Source: Gautieria morchelliformis (taxonomy: Eukaryota; Basidiomycota; Agaricomycetes; Gomphales; Gomphaceae). Taken from it: 64,000 nt of DNA. The translations under genes were made by a program, and so were the position numbers. The notes beneath the pieces were generated by a model, which was not told where the DNA came from, did no database searches, and saw only the letters and a list, made by a program, of their open reading frames with translations. The stretch spans positions 41,924-105,923 of the forward strand of contig WHVA01000407.1 in assembly GCA_015179125.1 (NCBI GenBank), in the 5' to 3' direction. Positions 1 through 10,745 of the stretch are shown piece by piece. How positions within the stretch are numbered: position 1 is the first letter of the stretch; each line of letters starts with the position of its first letter.

Positions 1-2708
1 TATCCTCTTTGACACCGAAGAGCTCTTGTTGAATTTTCCAGAATTCGACGGGGCTTATCGTGCGCGAGGCCTGCCTGCCCCTGCAGCGATTTGGGGTATG
101 TTGCACGTGCGTTCAGTCATGTTTGGTTCACAATTAAGTGCCACCAGGCTTCCGAACAGGTGATGAGGAGCTGGTTCGCAAGTGGGACCACTCCCTCCCC
201 AACCGATGGCAGACTCTAGCAGATGGGCATAGAGTGTTTGCATGCCCCATATGGCTGTATTGTGATGATACCTCAGGGAACCGCTCTAAGAAATGGAACG
301 AGCACTACAGTTACTTGTTTGCGCTTGCAGGCCTACCACGTGATCAGTGGCAAAGGGACTTCAATGTCCATTTCGCTTGTACGTCGAATGTGGCCGCTCC
401 TTTGGAGATGCTTGAGGGGGTGGTTGAACAACTAGAGTAAGCCCATGGTTTCTGGTCCTCGTGCGTAGCTGAGTGGCCACATTCCAGGAAGATCGGCCTA
501 CACGGCGTGTGGGCCTATGATTGTGTGCTGCAGGAGATGGTCCTGTTCTTTGTTCCGGTACATGGGATGCTAGGTGACAATCCCATGCAAAGTGAGTTTG
601 CTTCTCACATTGGGCTCCGTGGTAAATTTTTTTGCCGCTGTTGCTGGGCCAAGGGTCACGATGTCGAAGATGAACGTCCGACTGACCGAGACAGTGGCGA
701 TGAAGATGGCCCCCGCAATGAGCCGCTTGAGGTTATGACCGAACATGTCAAGAGATTCACGCAGGTGAGCCTAGTTGTATTTTCACCTAGTTGTATTTTC
801 TTGAGCATGGCATGTGTCGCGCTATGGTAGATCGGGCGACAACGGGAGCGCCATGAGACCATGGCTACGACAGGTCAGATATTCCAGAAAATACAGGATA
901 TGGCCCCTCAAAAGGACATCCGCATGCTGACCACGAATACTGGCGTGAAAGATAACTTCTTTGAGCATTTTCGAAAGAGACTCGAAAATGCTCGCAAAGG
1001 CCCATGCTGAACATGCCATGTTACGTGAGCTCGAGGCCATGCCCCATAGGCCATGGAACCCTGTATGGCGTCTTAGAGGTGTGTATTGGTGTACTCGCGT
1101 CCTCTCTTACGCTAACTGCTCGTCGGTAGAATTGGACCCACACAGGGACACACCTGTAGAAATCCTGCATGTCATTCTCTTGGGTGTGGTCAAGTATTTC
1201 TGGCGTGATGCAATTGCTAGGACCAACGATGAGCAGAAGACCATCTTAAAGGCCCGGTTGACATGCCTGGATGTACGCGGGCTTGACCCAGAGCTCACTC
1301 GGGTGCCAGGGCACACATATGTCCAGTATGCTGGATCGTTGGTTGGCAGGGACTTCCGGGCCATTGCCCAGGTAGCTATTTTCGCTTTATATGACATGCT
1401 ACCTCCAGAGATACTGGAGGCATGGGCGGCCCTTGGGACTCTCGTCCCGATGGTGTGGTCCCCATGCATCGCAGACTTGGACAAGTATCTGGTGAGCCCT
1501 TAGAGCTCAAGCATCACGAGACTTGATGTGACACTGTGCACAGCTTATGCTCTCGGACGCCATCAAGCATTTCCTGGCCTGCACGGCATCCTGGACACCA
1601 CGGTGGTTTAATAAACCCAAGTTCCATTTGTTATTGCACCTCCCTGAGCACATACGACGTCTCGGCCCTGCAATTCTCTTCGCCACTGAAACCTTTGAGT
1701 CGTACAATGCCATCATTCGGGCATGGAGTATTCACTCAAATCGCCAGGCCCCGAGTCGTGACATAGCCCAGCGGGCTGCACATTGTCATCGTATCTGCCA
1801 CCTGATGAGCGGTGGGTTTTACAAGGTTGACACTGATCTAGACGTAAATCCAGACACCCCTCCGGAGTGGCGCACCATCGGGCCCGGTCCCGCATCGCTG
1901 GTCCGCCAGCCAAATGTCCTGTGTTGGTACCTTGGCCTGTGGGAGGAATCCAGTCCTGCCCCAGGTAACATGTTATAACCACAATGAACTCCCTGTCACT
2001 TATTGCACACAGGGACAATGAGCCGTGAGGGTCAGGGTGCTCCAATCCCATGGGTGCAATCACAGTCGAGACATTTCCACTTCCCCAGCCAAACTCGAGC
2101 TCCCAAGGTCCGCCTGGGCAGCGCGGTAGAGTCGATCAGTGGCCCACGCATACTGATCGGTGGATATGCCATTCGGCAGCCTCAGCCACCACACGCACTC
2201 ACGATATCTCATGTCATTGAAGCATTCTCCATTTTGGGGTCAGACCGTGACGGCCTTGGCCTTGCAGACTGGGTCCTGGTGCGTGATCACATCCTCGGCC
2301 CTCTGGTACGTCCGTACCAGATGCCCCAATTGGTTCCCACTTCCCAATATGCCCTCATATGCCCCACGGTGCGTCACTCCACATCATCAATTTCCCTTGG
2401 GCGCACTGATCAACTCCCCAGGGCCATAGGAAATGCTCTGCGCCCTCAATGTGCAGCACAACTGTGCTGCACATGCCTTTTCCCTCGACCTCAACCAAGT
2501 CGTCTACCAGGAACGGGAAGCGTCTAGAATGCGCACCAAGGCCGACCGTCACTTAGCCCCAGAGGATATTCTCCTCAATACCGCCAAGATGCGAGACCAG
2601 CAATGGATCAGCACTTTTTCCCGCAGTCTCGCCCACGTGGACATGGACATTTTGCTTGCTCAGGCATGCCGCGATGAGCTCGAGCGAACCTGCACTAACC
2701 CGCACTAA
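1..2708 (+). pseudogene. Plavaka-type (CACTA-like) transposase, 5' end outside window, one frameshift
   Basis: The spliced + strand reading matches the Plavaka transposase layout. About 140-437 encodes a DDTSGN block with SKKWNEH and a CTSN block. An intron follows (about 437-499). About 500-770 has DNPMQSE, SHIG and a CRCCWAKG cysteine cluster. About 1124-1492 has DTPVEILHVILLG and KYFWRD. About 1544-1970 has NKPKFHLLLHLPEHIRR and SNRQAPSRD. 2433-2708 has ALNVQHNC and a terminal QER/LNTAKMR block. Exons join by short GT-AG introns in matching phase except around 996-998, where an extra A in a run of three shifts the frame (LENARK must jump to AHAEHAML). The copy therefore looks recently inactivated, or carries a sequencing error. 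Such transposases cut and paste DNA in the nucleus using a DDE-type fold. The family call is from memory of conserved blocks; Plavaka versus another CMC family is the main uncertainty. Confidence 0.75.
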
Positions 2709-2896
2709 CCTGCACCAATCCGCATCGCTCTCATATAACCCGACACCCTCTCACCCCCCCTCCATGTCGGCATCTCCCACGTCAGCCGCCATTGTCATCA
2801 GGCCTGCATACCATCGGTCATCGCTCAACCCCCGGCCATGCATCCCGCTGAGGCGCTGCACGCAACCGCAGCGCCGCCTTAAAATTTTTCCTACAA

Positions 2897-4717
2897 ATGG
2901 CCGTTCATCTCCCTCCTTGCTTGCAGTTCGTGCCTCCCCTCCTGACCCCAATGGCCTCCCTCTCCCGCCTCATGAATCGGGACGCGCAGCCGACCGACAT
3001 GTTTCGCAATAGCGTGAACACTCCCCCAGCGCGGGAGTCTTTCCTTCACCAATTGCAGAGCGACAGCCCCTTCGTCCCAGGCTTCCCCAGCTCAGATGAC
3101 GCATCTGACTTGACCTACCTCCGAGCCCCCGTGAGTGGACGGGCTGACACTCGCAAGCGCCCTCATCCGATTGCATTCGGTTTTGAAGAATCCCTGGATG
3201 AAAACACCTTCAATGTGCCATCCATGGGAAGCCGCCCCCCAGGACAATTAGCCGTGCGGCCAGGCGCCTCGGGTGGCCTACCCAAACCCGTCACTGCCAA
3301 TGAAGTTGACGCCATCGCCAATGAGCGCAAGCTCACCAAGGTGCTGCGTACGGAGCTCCACTCCTTTGCGAAGGTGCGTGGTATGACACAATTTGCACAT
3401 GGCACTGATAGGTATCAGTGCGGAATGCCTCTGTCACCAGCAGATCTGAGACTTCGACTGGTTCTCTTCGCTGAAGACCTCAGTCAGCGCCAACTGCTGA
3501 ACACCCTCGTCGAGGACCAGAAAGCCATCAAGACGCTCCTCGCTGCAGTGGACAGCAAAATCAAGGCGAAGGCGGTCCTAGAGGGCCATGTCAAGGTATC
3601 TATTGGTTAACTTCAGTTCTATCAACTAACCCCTCTCTCTACCAGGAATGGATTACGTCTCCTGTGCGAGATTGCGTTGTCCGAGGAAGGCCGAACTAAC
3701 TATGTCAACGTGTGGCAGGATGCCATGGTACGTTGGCTCATAGGGAATCGGACGATGCTGACACTTCGTGTTGCAGGTGGCCTTCGAGGCCAAAAGCCCT
3801 GAGCTCAAATACGAGTACTTTTTCAGGGACGTCAACCTCAGGAAGCTCGTCCAAACTGAGATGCGCAAGAGGAGCACCACTCAGCGGGAGCAACTTCGTA
3901 GGCTGGTGCGTTGCCACTTTGTCATGTGTGGCCTTTCATGTTCATAGCATTTTGCCAAAGCTCGTGCGCAGCATCAGCGCTGGTGCCACGGTTTGCTCTC
4001 TGGATGAGTTTGAGCATAATTTATTGTCCCAGTGGTGGATCAGTGGAGTCCCTTTACAGATACCACTCAATGTGCGCGCTCGATGTGTGATACTGGTATG
4101 TATTTGGCCTCAGAACTACAAGAAGCCCACATACGTATGAAACAGAGAACTTATACTATCAAGCACATGGGCGGCGTCCCGACAGGCAACACCACTCAGG
4201 CCCTGGAAGGCACTGCTGATGCTGATGAAGACGCGGACGAAGAAGATTTGGATGTGGATGCGGACCCCGCTCCCAAAGCGAAGAAGGCCAAACCTTCGAA
4301 ACAAGGTGAAACGGTGGATGTGAAGTTCTGGCGGGGAGTAGAAGCCGAGGTGCTGGCGGTCAACCAAAAGTACGCGAAGAATATGGAGGGGTATAAAGCG
4401 TACGCTTGTGGCTTGATCACGCTATGGCTATCTAATAACTCAGTTCCAGCTATATTGAGAAACTCATACATGAAGACCATGGTCAATTCGGGAAGAAGCA
4501 ATCTGCTGCGCATGCTCTTTTGCTGGCGTGCCGTCCCAGCCCACCCCCTGCACCCATCGGGTCCGACGCGCAGTTACCTGAAGGCTCTGCAGCTACGGGT
4601 GTCTTGGAGAACGAGTATGGGGCTAGTGAGTATTATTCATCTTCATACACAGATAGCTATGAGCGAGCGGGCAGTGTGGCAGCCGCGCCCAGGGGGTACA
4701 GAGAATTTCAATCCTAG
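2897..4717 (+). CDS. Multi-exon gene of unknown function downstream of and co-oriented with the Plavaka transposase
   Basis: The gene starts at ATG 2897, about 190 bp after the transposase. Exon 1 has an acidic, Ser/Pro-rich N-terminus, then a basic helical block ending GHVK at 3594. Later coding blocks are GLRLLCEIALSEEGRTNY (about 3648-3726), VAFEAKSPELKYEYFF with RDVNLRKLVQTEMRKR (about 3778-3905), an acidic stretch followed by PAPKAKKAKPSKQGE (about 4170-4312), FWRGVEAEVLAVNQKY (about 4324-4400), and KLIHEDHGQFGKKQ running to stop 4715-4717. Introns are short and GT-AG. At the first splice after GHVK the canonical phase does not reach the obvious downstream frame (one base off), so the copy may be frameshifted. 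The KKAKPSK run could be a nuclear localisation signal. I recognise no domain. Its position suggests a second transposon-borne ORF; a host gene is the alternative. Confidence 0.5.
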
Positions 4718-5009
4718 AATGGTTTAGTGATTAGTCATTGTTCTGGAATATATATATATCTCAATGTGATCAAATGATGACCTCGGGGGCATGCAAATGT
4801 TGAAGACCGACGGGTGGCGAATGGCAACCCAGCTCTCAAAAATCGCGCAAGCGGATGCCGCAAATTTGCCACGCCATCAGCTTTCACTCCCGGGAAAAAC
4901 GGCAGGTTGGTGGACAGGCGATGTCTGCATTCACATATCAGTCGGGAGTAGAAAGGAAGCATATCACGCAAGCTAATTCCTGCCTGTGTAACTGAATCGT
5001 CGCCACACC

Positions 5010-5071
5010 TCAGGACATCTACGCCTCCCACCCGGTGCCACCTCCCTGGATACGGGTCGATTCTCACTGGG
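5010..5071 (+). repeat. Transposon-like right terminus ending CTCACTGGG
   Basis: A 27-bp stretch at 5025-5051 is identical to 54381-54407, and both are followed by a similar sequence ending TTCTCACTGGG. At the distant locus this is the right end of an element with inverted termini and a 7-bp target duplication. The end here probably belongs to the same family. No left end is visible, so it may lie before position 1. Confidence 0.55.
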
Positions 5072-5135
5072 GTTGAGATGTGAGACCTAACACGGCACTT
5101 CGGTGCAATGACGCGTCGTACTCGTAAATACAAAG

Positions 5136-5255
5136 GACAAAGGAATATAAGAAAGGCAAGGAATAAAGGAAAAGGCTATAATTAGTACAGACACTCATAA
5201 GACAAAGGAATCTAAGAAAGACTAGGATTAAAGGAAAAGGCTATAATTAGTACAG
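5136..5255 (+). repeat. Two-copy A/G-rich tandem repeat
   Basis: Two 55-bp copies start at 5136 and 5201, each from GACAAAGGAAT to TAATTAGTACAG, with about four differences and a 10-bp spacer. No coding signal is seen. It lies in the duplicated 3' flank of the DUF6699 gene fragment. Confidence 0.7.
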
Positions 5256-5689
5256 GCGACCTTCGGTCGCTGGAGATCATCGAATTGACTACACTATCAA
5301 GTCTTATATGTGAGCATCTTCGACCTATATACATGATGATAGCTAAGCAAATTATGAACTTGTAGCGGAACTCGGAAAACTTGGAAAGGACTCGGAAAAC
5401 GTGGGAGACGTATATGTTGTGTTGTTTTAACGAGACAGATGAGTGGGTGGGTTTAGTATGCGGCCGGCGGGGCGATGAGGGTAGAGTAGAGTACAATAGG
5501 GTTAAGGGGGGTGGGGGGGAGAGCGTGCACTTGCGGCATGAACGTCCATAGTAGCACATAAGGAAGAAAGAGGCGGAGAAATCGGTCTTGGTCTTGGTCT
5601 CGGCGTCAACGGGTGGTATGGAGGAGCCACGTCGCCCCCGACGCGTCGCTCTGCTTCGGGCGGACGCATTTGAACGCGGTCTCGCCCAG

Positions 5690-5743
5690 CAGGTAGTCGA
5701 CGAGCTGCTCGTCGACTACCTGTGAAGCTCGTGACGAGCTTCA
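5690..5743. repeat. Two adjacent perfect palindromes within the DUF6699 pseudogene
   Basis: Arms 5690-5705 and 5707-5722 are exact 16-bp reverse complements around one base. Arms 5723-5732 and 5734-5743 are exact 10-bp reverse complements around one base. The intact paralog has a single simple sequence here, so the palindromes arose after duplication. Confidence 0.9.
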
Positions 5744-5785
5744 TGTGCGCGGACGGGCCGTAAGGACGCCGGGTCCGGCGGGTGT

Positions 5786-5844
5786 ACGCGGCCTTCATGG
5801 CGTCCCGCTGCGGGCCCCGCAGCGCGAGGCCATGAAGGCCGCGT
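5786..5844. repeat. Third quasi-palindrome within the DUF6699 pseudogene
   Basis: Outer arms 5786-5801 and 5829-5844 are exact 16-bp reverse complements. Inner arms 5806-5814 and 5816-5824 are exact 9-bp reverse complements around 5815. The structure spans 59 bp and could extrude as one long hairpin. The intact copy lacks the second outer arm. Confidence 0.9.
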
Positions 5845-6210
5845 GCACCAGTCCTCCGCGGGGGATCGGGGCTGGTCGAAGAAGCGGTGCAGCACGAGAG
5901 ATCCATGCACGTGATCCCGTGGCCGCCGTGGGCGTGGGCGTGGGCGTGCACGGTGACGATGCGTCCGCTGCTACCACGACGTTATGCGCATGGGGCTTCG
6001 TAGCCAGACTCTCAGGTTATAGACTATAGCTCCTGATCATTAAATCAGAAGTTCCTCTCACACATCGATGGATCCGGACCTGGTAGTATTAATACATTAA
6101 CCCACCATGACTGCCCTCAGGGGTATCCCCTCCACCCTGTCGACTTTTATACCTCTCGAGCTGTGGACGCTATGATTGGTTAACTCTGCGAGGACACGCT
6201 AACTGCTGCG

Positions 6211-9200
6211 ATGGCACCCGCTTCATATGATTTCTCAGGCATCGTATCCACCGCGGACCAGAGCGAGGCAATTTACCTACCGCTGAAATCGCTCAACGTT
6301 CATATCTTTATTGCGGACGTGTCTGCACGAGTCATGCTATCCCAACTGTACCAGTACCACGGATCTGATGCACTGTCCGAGACATACTACGTCTTTCCAG
6401 TACCCGCAAACGCCGCGGTATGCAGCTTTGAGATGAAATCCACCAATGGGGTCCGGCTCAAAGGAGTCGTAAAAGAGCTCTCCCGAGCGAAAGAAGAGTA
6501 TCAGGAGGCTCTCAGCAAAGGATGGTTGACTGGTCTTCTCGAGCAGTTTCGCCAAGACGGTATGAGCCCTTCTCCCAAAATGATAAATTCCACCCATCTC
6601 CGGACATTCTGGACAAATGGCTGACCGTTTTCGTTTCGTCTAGTTTTTGTTGTGTCCATAGGCTCGATGCCACAGAAAACCGACGTTACAGTTTTGCTTT
6701 CAGTGAGCTGCCCTTTTCTTACCCTAACAAGTCGCCTTATGTGTGTTCTATTCAGTATGTTGTAGACCTTTCCAACGATGATCAAATTGACACTGTTCGG
6801 TTCCAGCTCTCAACGCATGTTCGCGCCCGCTATGGTGCACCAGTAAACTCCGCCGTGTATCATGACTCCATCCCCAGCGGGCCCCTGAGCATCACCGTCG
6901 ACATAGAGATGCCCGGTGACATTCTTGATGTCACATCGTGGAACCACAACCCCATTATTGATCTGCCAGTCCCGGGCGCGAGTCACTCTGGCCATTGTGT
7001 CCGTAAACAGTTTGATTCACAAGATTTCGACTTCGCGAAAGATATCTTGCTAACTGTGCATGCCCTCGGACTCGGTAGGGCCCGTTGCTTCGTAGAGCGT
7101 TTGTCTCACGAGGAGAACTCGTTACGTTCCGTTGTTGGTCCGACGACGGCTTTTGCATTGACCATTGTCCCTCAGTTTGACATGAAGGTACGACTGGCAC
7201 AGGAATATATATTTTTGATTGATAGGTCCGGAAGCATGAGTGGATCTAATATCCTCATGGCGAAACAAGCATTGGAACTGCTCTTGAATGAGCTACCACC
7301 CACCGACTCGATGTTCAATATATACAGCTTCGGGTCGTCCTTTCAATCGATATGGCAAGAGAGTATGCCATACACGCCTGCCACTCTCCTTGAGGCGGTA
7401 TGATACCTTATCGCCAGCCTTAGCTTTATGGTCGGCTTGATGTTTACACTTTACAGACGGGTCACATAAATCACATGCGTGCTGACATGGGGTGGACTGA
7501 GTTGGATGCTGCACTAAGTCACATTTTCCTGCACAGGAGACAAAATATGCCCACCTGCATATTTGTGCTTACGGATGGGGAAGTGAGTTCTGAAAAATCA
7601 TGGGCTATACATCTACTGAACCGTCTTTCAAGGTCTATAATCCTGACATGACGATCCAGCATGTCCGCCAAGCTGTCTCGAATGCGTCCCAAACTGGCAT
7701 GGCTCCTCTGCGCGTATTTGCGCTCGGAATCGGCAGTGGTGCATCTACAGCGTTATGTCAGGGACTTGCCATAGCTGGCAATGGATCACACCTCATGACA
7801 GCGGACGGTGAACCCTTGGCAATCAAAGCCAAGCGGTTGGCTAGCTCTATGCAGACCCCCCAAGTGAGCGACATCAGTATTAACTGGGGTGCTCTCAATC
7901 TAGGTAAGTGCATACTGCATCCTGAAATAGTCTTATTCGTGTTTCTTACGGAGCACATTATTATTCCATAAGTTCCATACCGAATTCAACCCCTGTTACC
8001 AGGGATGAGGCTCCTCTACACGAACATTCTTCCTGGTGACCAGGTGCCCACAGAAGTAACCCTCAATTTGCGCATGGTAGACGGAACCCTTTGCGAGTAC
8101 AAAGTGCCTGTCGAACCATTATCGCAGCACATTCCATCAAGTTTAACAGATGCATTAGGGGGGGTTGCAGAGATTCCTCCGCTAATTCATACAATGTACG
8201 CACGCATGATCATCCAGGAGATTGAGGTAGACGAGACGCGATTCCTCGAGGACCGGGGAATGGTTACAGCGAGTCCCGAAGCCAAACGAGACATCGTGAA
8301 GAGACACATCGTCGAGCTTGGTACACGGTATCAGATCGCAAGTTCGCACACAGCGTTCATCGCGGTTGCAGCTCCCAAACCGTCAGTGAAGCCGTCCAGG
8401 CAGAATAGGAGTAGCAATCGTGGGGGTTCACGGTCTGGCAAAAAACCTGATAGCAAAAAATCAGCGACGTCTGCGGCGGGCGCTCACTCGACGCCTACGC
8501 AAGGGAATGGCTCCACGCACGGGAATGGCTCCACGCAAGGGAATGGCCCCACGCAAGGGAATGGCCCCACGCAAGGGAATGGCCCCACGCAAGGGAATGG
8601 CCCCACGCAAGGGAACGGCTCCACGCAAGGGAACGGCTCCACGCAAGGGAACTGCACCCCACGGAATGACACCTCTCACAGCGCGAAGTCACAGGGCGGG
8701 AAGCAGGGCTCTACCCCCGAGACAGGTAGCAAATCCGACGACGACGGCTCAAAGACACCCACCGGAAAGGCCAAGTCGAACGCATCTACGACGCACAAGG
8801 ATAGTCCGGCTCCTCAACACCCGTCGACAGGATCCAGAAATCCTCCAACACACGGCTCCGCGGGCAAAAAGGGGTCATCCAGTGGCACGTCCCAGAGCCC
8901 CGCTAGTGGGATGCCCGGGGCCTTTAATCCCCCAACACATGCCTCCACTGGGAAAAAGGGCTCAAGCAGTGGCACGTCCCAGAGTCCCACTAGCGGGATG
9001 CCCGGGGCCTTTAATCCCCCAACACACGCCTCCTCGGGGAAAAAGGGTTCAAGTAGTGTCACGTCCCAGAGCCCCGCTAGTGGGATGCCCGGGGCCTTTA
9101 GACAGTCCCCTGACGGAGAACCAACAGGGCCCGGGCTGTTCGACTTTTTTGTCCACAAGCCTTCCCCGGAATCGGTGCCCACGGCGGAGGTCGTCTGTGT

Positions 9201-9720
9201 CCCCGACCCTCGGGGGGGCGATCCGGCCGTTTTCATAGCTCCACCTCTACCCCGGTATACCCAAATCAGCACGATCGCCAACTCGTGGCTGAAAACCCTC
9301 AAGTCGTTTATATTCTCAAAAAATCAACCAGGAGCACCGAGACCGCGCTCCAACGGCCCTGCTTCGGCGTTCCAAGCGCAGCATGTACAGTCCGCCCCAG
9401 CAGACGTGTTGGCGGTTTCCAGGTTACAATCACCATTCGACGGCTCCTTCTCTGGAATATCAGGGGAGCTGTCGTCGCTTGTGGGTATCCCCGAGGCGCA
9501 GCTCCGAAGCACGGCGCCCCCGATGGCATATGGCGCAGACAATGACTCCGTATGGGCGACAGCGATCGCAGTTGCGTACTGCAGGAAAAGACTCTCGCGA
9601 CACGTTGCCTTGTGGGAAGATATGGCGGAGAAAGCGCAGGATTTCGGCGCCAGGGTGTGTGGGAGCGGCGATGCGTTCCAAAATATTGTCCAGGCGGCTC
9701 TCAAGCTTTTCCAGTCCTAG
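6211..9720 (+). CDS. VIT domain and von Willebrand factor A domain protein (about 1064 aa)
   Basis: Exons 6211-6559, 6644-6702, 6756-7397, 7457-7582, 7633-7903 and 7973-9720 join in frame (3195 nt). The VIT domain (residues about 1-150) shows [17 protein letters not shown] and, across two introns, [18 protein letters not shown]. The vWA domain has the metal-site motif DRSGSMSG at about 291, the Thr in [10 protein letters not shown] and LTDGE near 389, so the MIDAS residues are present. After a beta-rich block with [17 protein letters not shown], the tail is low complexity with two repeat arrays (residues about 657-711 and 773-860). It ends in a short helical region ([13 protein letters not shown]). 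Domain order resembles fungal and animal ITIH/PARP4-like VIT-vWA proteins, whose role in fungi is not settled. No signal peptide is evident, so a cytosolic protein is likely (inference). Confidence 0.9.
8497..8658 (+). repeat. 18-bp minisatellite encoding TQGNGP/S repeats
   Basis: Eight full units of the ACGCAAGGGAATGGCCCC type plus a decayed ninth lie in frame in the VIT-vWA gene. Several neighbouring units are identical, implying recent slippage. The frame is kept because the unit is six codons. Confidence 0.95.
8845..9105 (+). repeat. 87-bp in-frame tandem repeat, three units
   Basis: Units start at 8845, 8932 and 9019. Each encodes about 29 residues of the form [19 protein letters not shown] followed by SGMPGAF. 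Units differ by only a few bases. They form a Ser/Gly/Lys-rich linker in the VIT-vWA protein. Confidence 0.9.
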
Positions 9721-9754
9721 GTATGCGTAGACACCTCACACACTCTCATAAATA

Positions 9755-10215
9755 TTATTACATACCCCGTTTCGAATTATGGCCTAGACATCCATAACTT
9801 CCCCGCGCTAGCATTTTCTTGCCGATAGGACTGGTTGAGGTAGAGGTCGACAACCTGAAGTGAAGGACCACATATCCCAATGCGATCCAATGTTGACCTA
9901 AACAAGGCAAGCATAGGCCGAAGTAAGAAGGCCATACCTGCCTATAAGTCATTCCGATTCGAAACCAACTGCTAATGATTACCCAGATCCCAGATCCCGA
10001 ATGGCTCGAGTGGTATGCTTCAACGTGCTGGAACGGAAAATTTTACGTGGGTTGGCCGTTTCGAATAGTGTGGTCTGGACGTGCATAAGTCCCCCGCACG
10101 CGCTAGCATTTGATCTTGCCGATAGGACTTGTTGAGGTGAAGGACCACATATCCCAATGGGATCCAATGTGGACATACACAAGGCAAGCATCGGCTGAAG
10201 TAAGAAGGCCATCAA
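9755..10215. repeat. Dispersed non-coding repeat, copies A and B
   Basis: Copy A (about 9755-9955) starts near ATTATTACATACCCCGTTTC. Copy B (about 10065-10215) shares the GATAGGACTTGTTGAGGT and ACCACATATCCCAATG blocks. A third copy lies at about 13787-13945. No long ORF or domain is seen. Confidence 0.7.
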
Positions 10216-10745
10216 GGCGAATTCGACGTGAACTCGGGCACGAAATCAGTGTGAGCTCGAACATGAACTCGGGAGTGTCGGACACGATTTCATGACCGAA
10301 TTCACTAAATTTGTGTCTTTCATGAAACCCCTCTCCGTATCTGTGAAATTTAACAGCAAGCCCATGTACTTGCGCGGCATACCAACGGCATGGCATGTTG
10401 TAGCTGTAATGTTACATTTAGTAATTACATGCCCAATGCTCCCACCGATGTTTCGGGACATCCGCCGTCGGGCTAGGGTGGCAGATGCAGAGGAGGATAT
10501 GTCATCTATCTCTACCATACCATCTCCAGCATCTCATCTCCTGAGGAAGAGACAAGGTACTTGTTGCAAAGGCTGCACACAGTAGTACTGCGAGTGTACC
10601 GCACAAGAGAAAAGAAAAGAAAAGAAAAGAAAGGCAAAGAAAATTGTCTAGTAGTAATTAATTTCCATATTGGACGTCAGCTGTATGTGCCGCAGAGCGG
10701 CATGCTTGGGACCGAGTTGGGGAGCGAGTTCACGGACGAGCTTGC
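10212..10745. repeat. Decayed relative of the 22.5-23.6 kb TIR element
   Basis: GGCGAATTCGACGTGAA, then CCCCTCTCCGTATCTGTG, then the GTAATGTTACATTTAGTAATTAC block and AAAATTGTCTAGTAG occur in the same order as in 22500-23240. The terminal GGGCGTTTCACGAAGG is lost here. An (AAAAG)n run sits near 10607-10635. Confidence 0.75.

Larger units (their letters stand above)
5560..5960 (-). pseudogene. Truncated duplicate of the DUF6699 gene, disrupted by palindromic insertions
   Basis: On the minus strand this matches the C-terminal part of the intact DUF6699 gene at 15916-16686. Shared words include HAHAHGGHGITCMDL, HRFFDQ, MKAAYTRRTRRPYGPSAHMKLV and the TTWLL-equivalent end. The downstream flank (about 5400-5560) is also shared with 15560-15840, including GTTTTAACGAGACA and GATGAGGGTAGAGTAGAG. 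The N-terminal half is absent beyond about 5960. Reverse-complement insertions at 5706-5732 and around 5815-5844 break the frame. It is a duplicated, dead gene fragment, and the intact copy is about 10 kb away in the same orientation. Confidence 0.75.

Noticed and set aside
3596..3646. Simple in-frame splice between the first two blocks of the gene at 2897
   Set aside because: The phase is off by one with canonical sites, so I did not assert a complete protein.
8461..8692. Three antisense repeat ORFs in the VIT-vWA gene
   Set aside because: An 18-bp unit stays open in all frames; these are repeat shadows.
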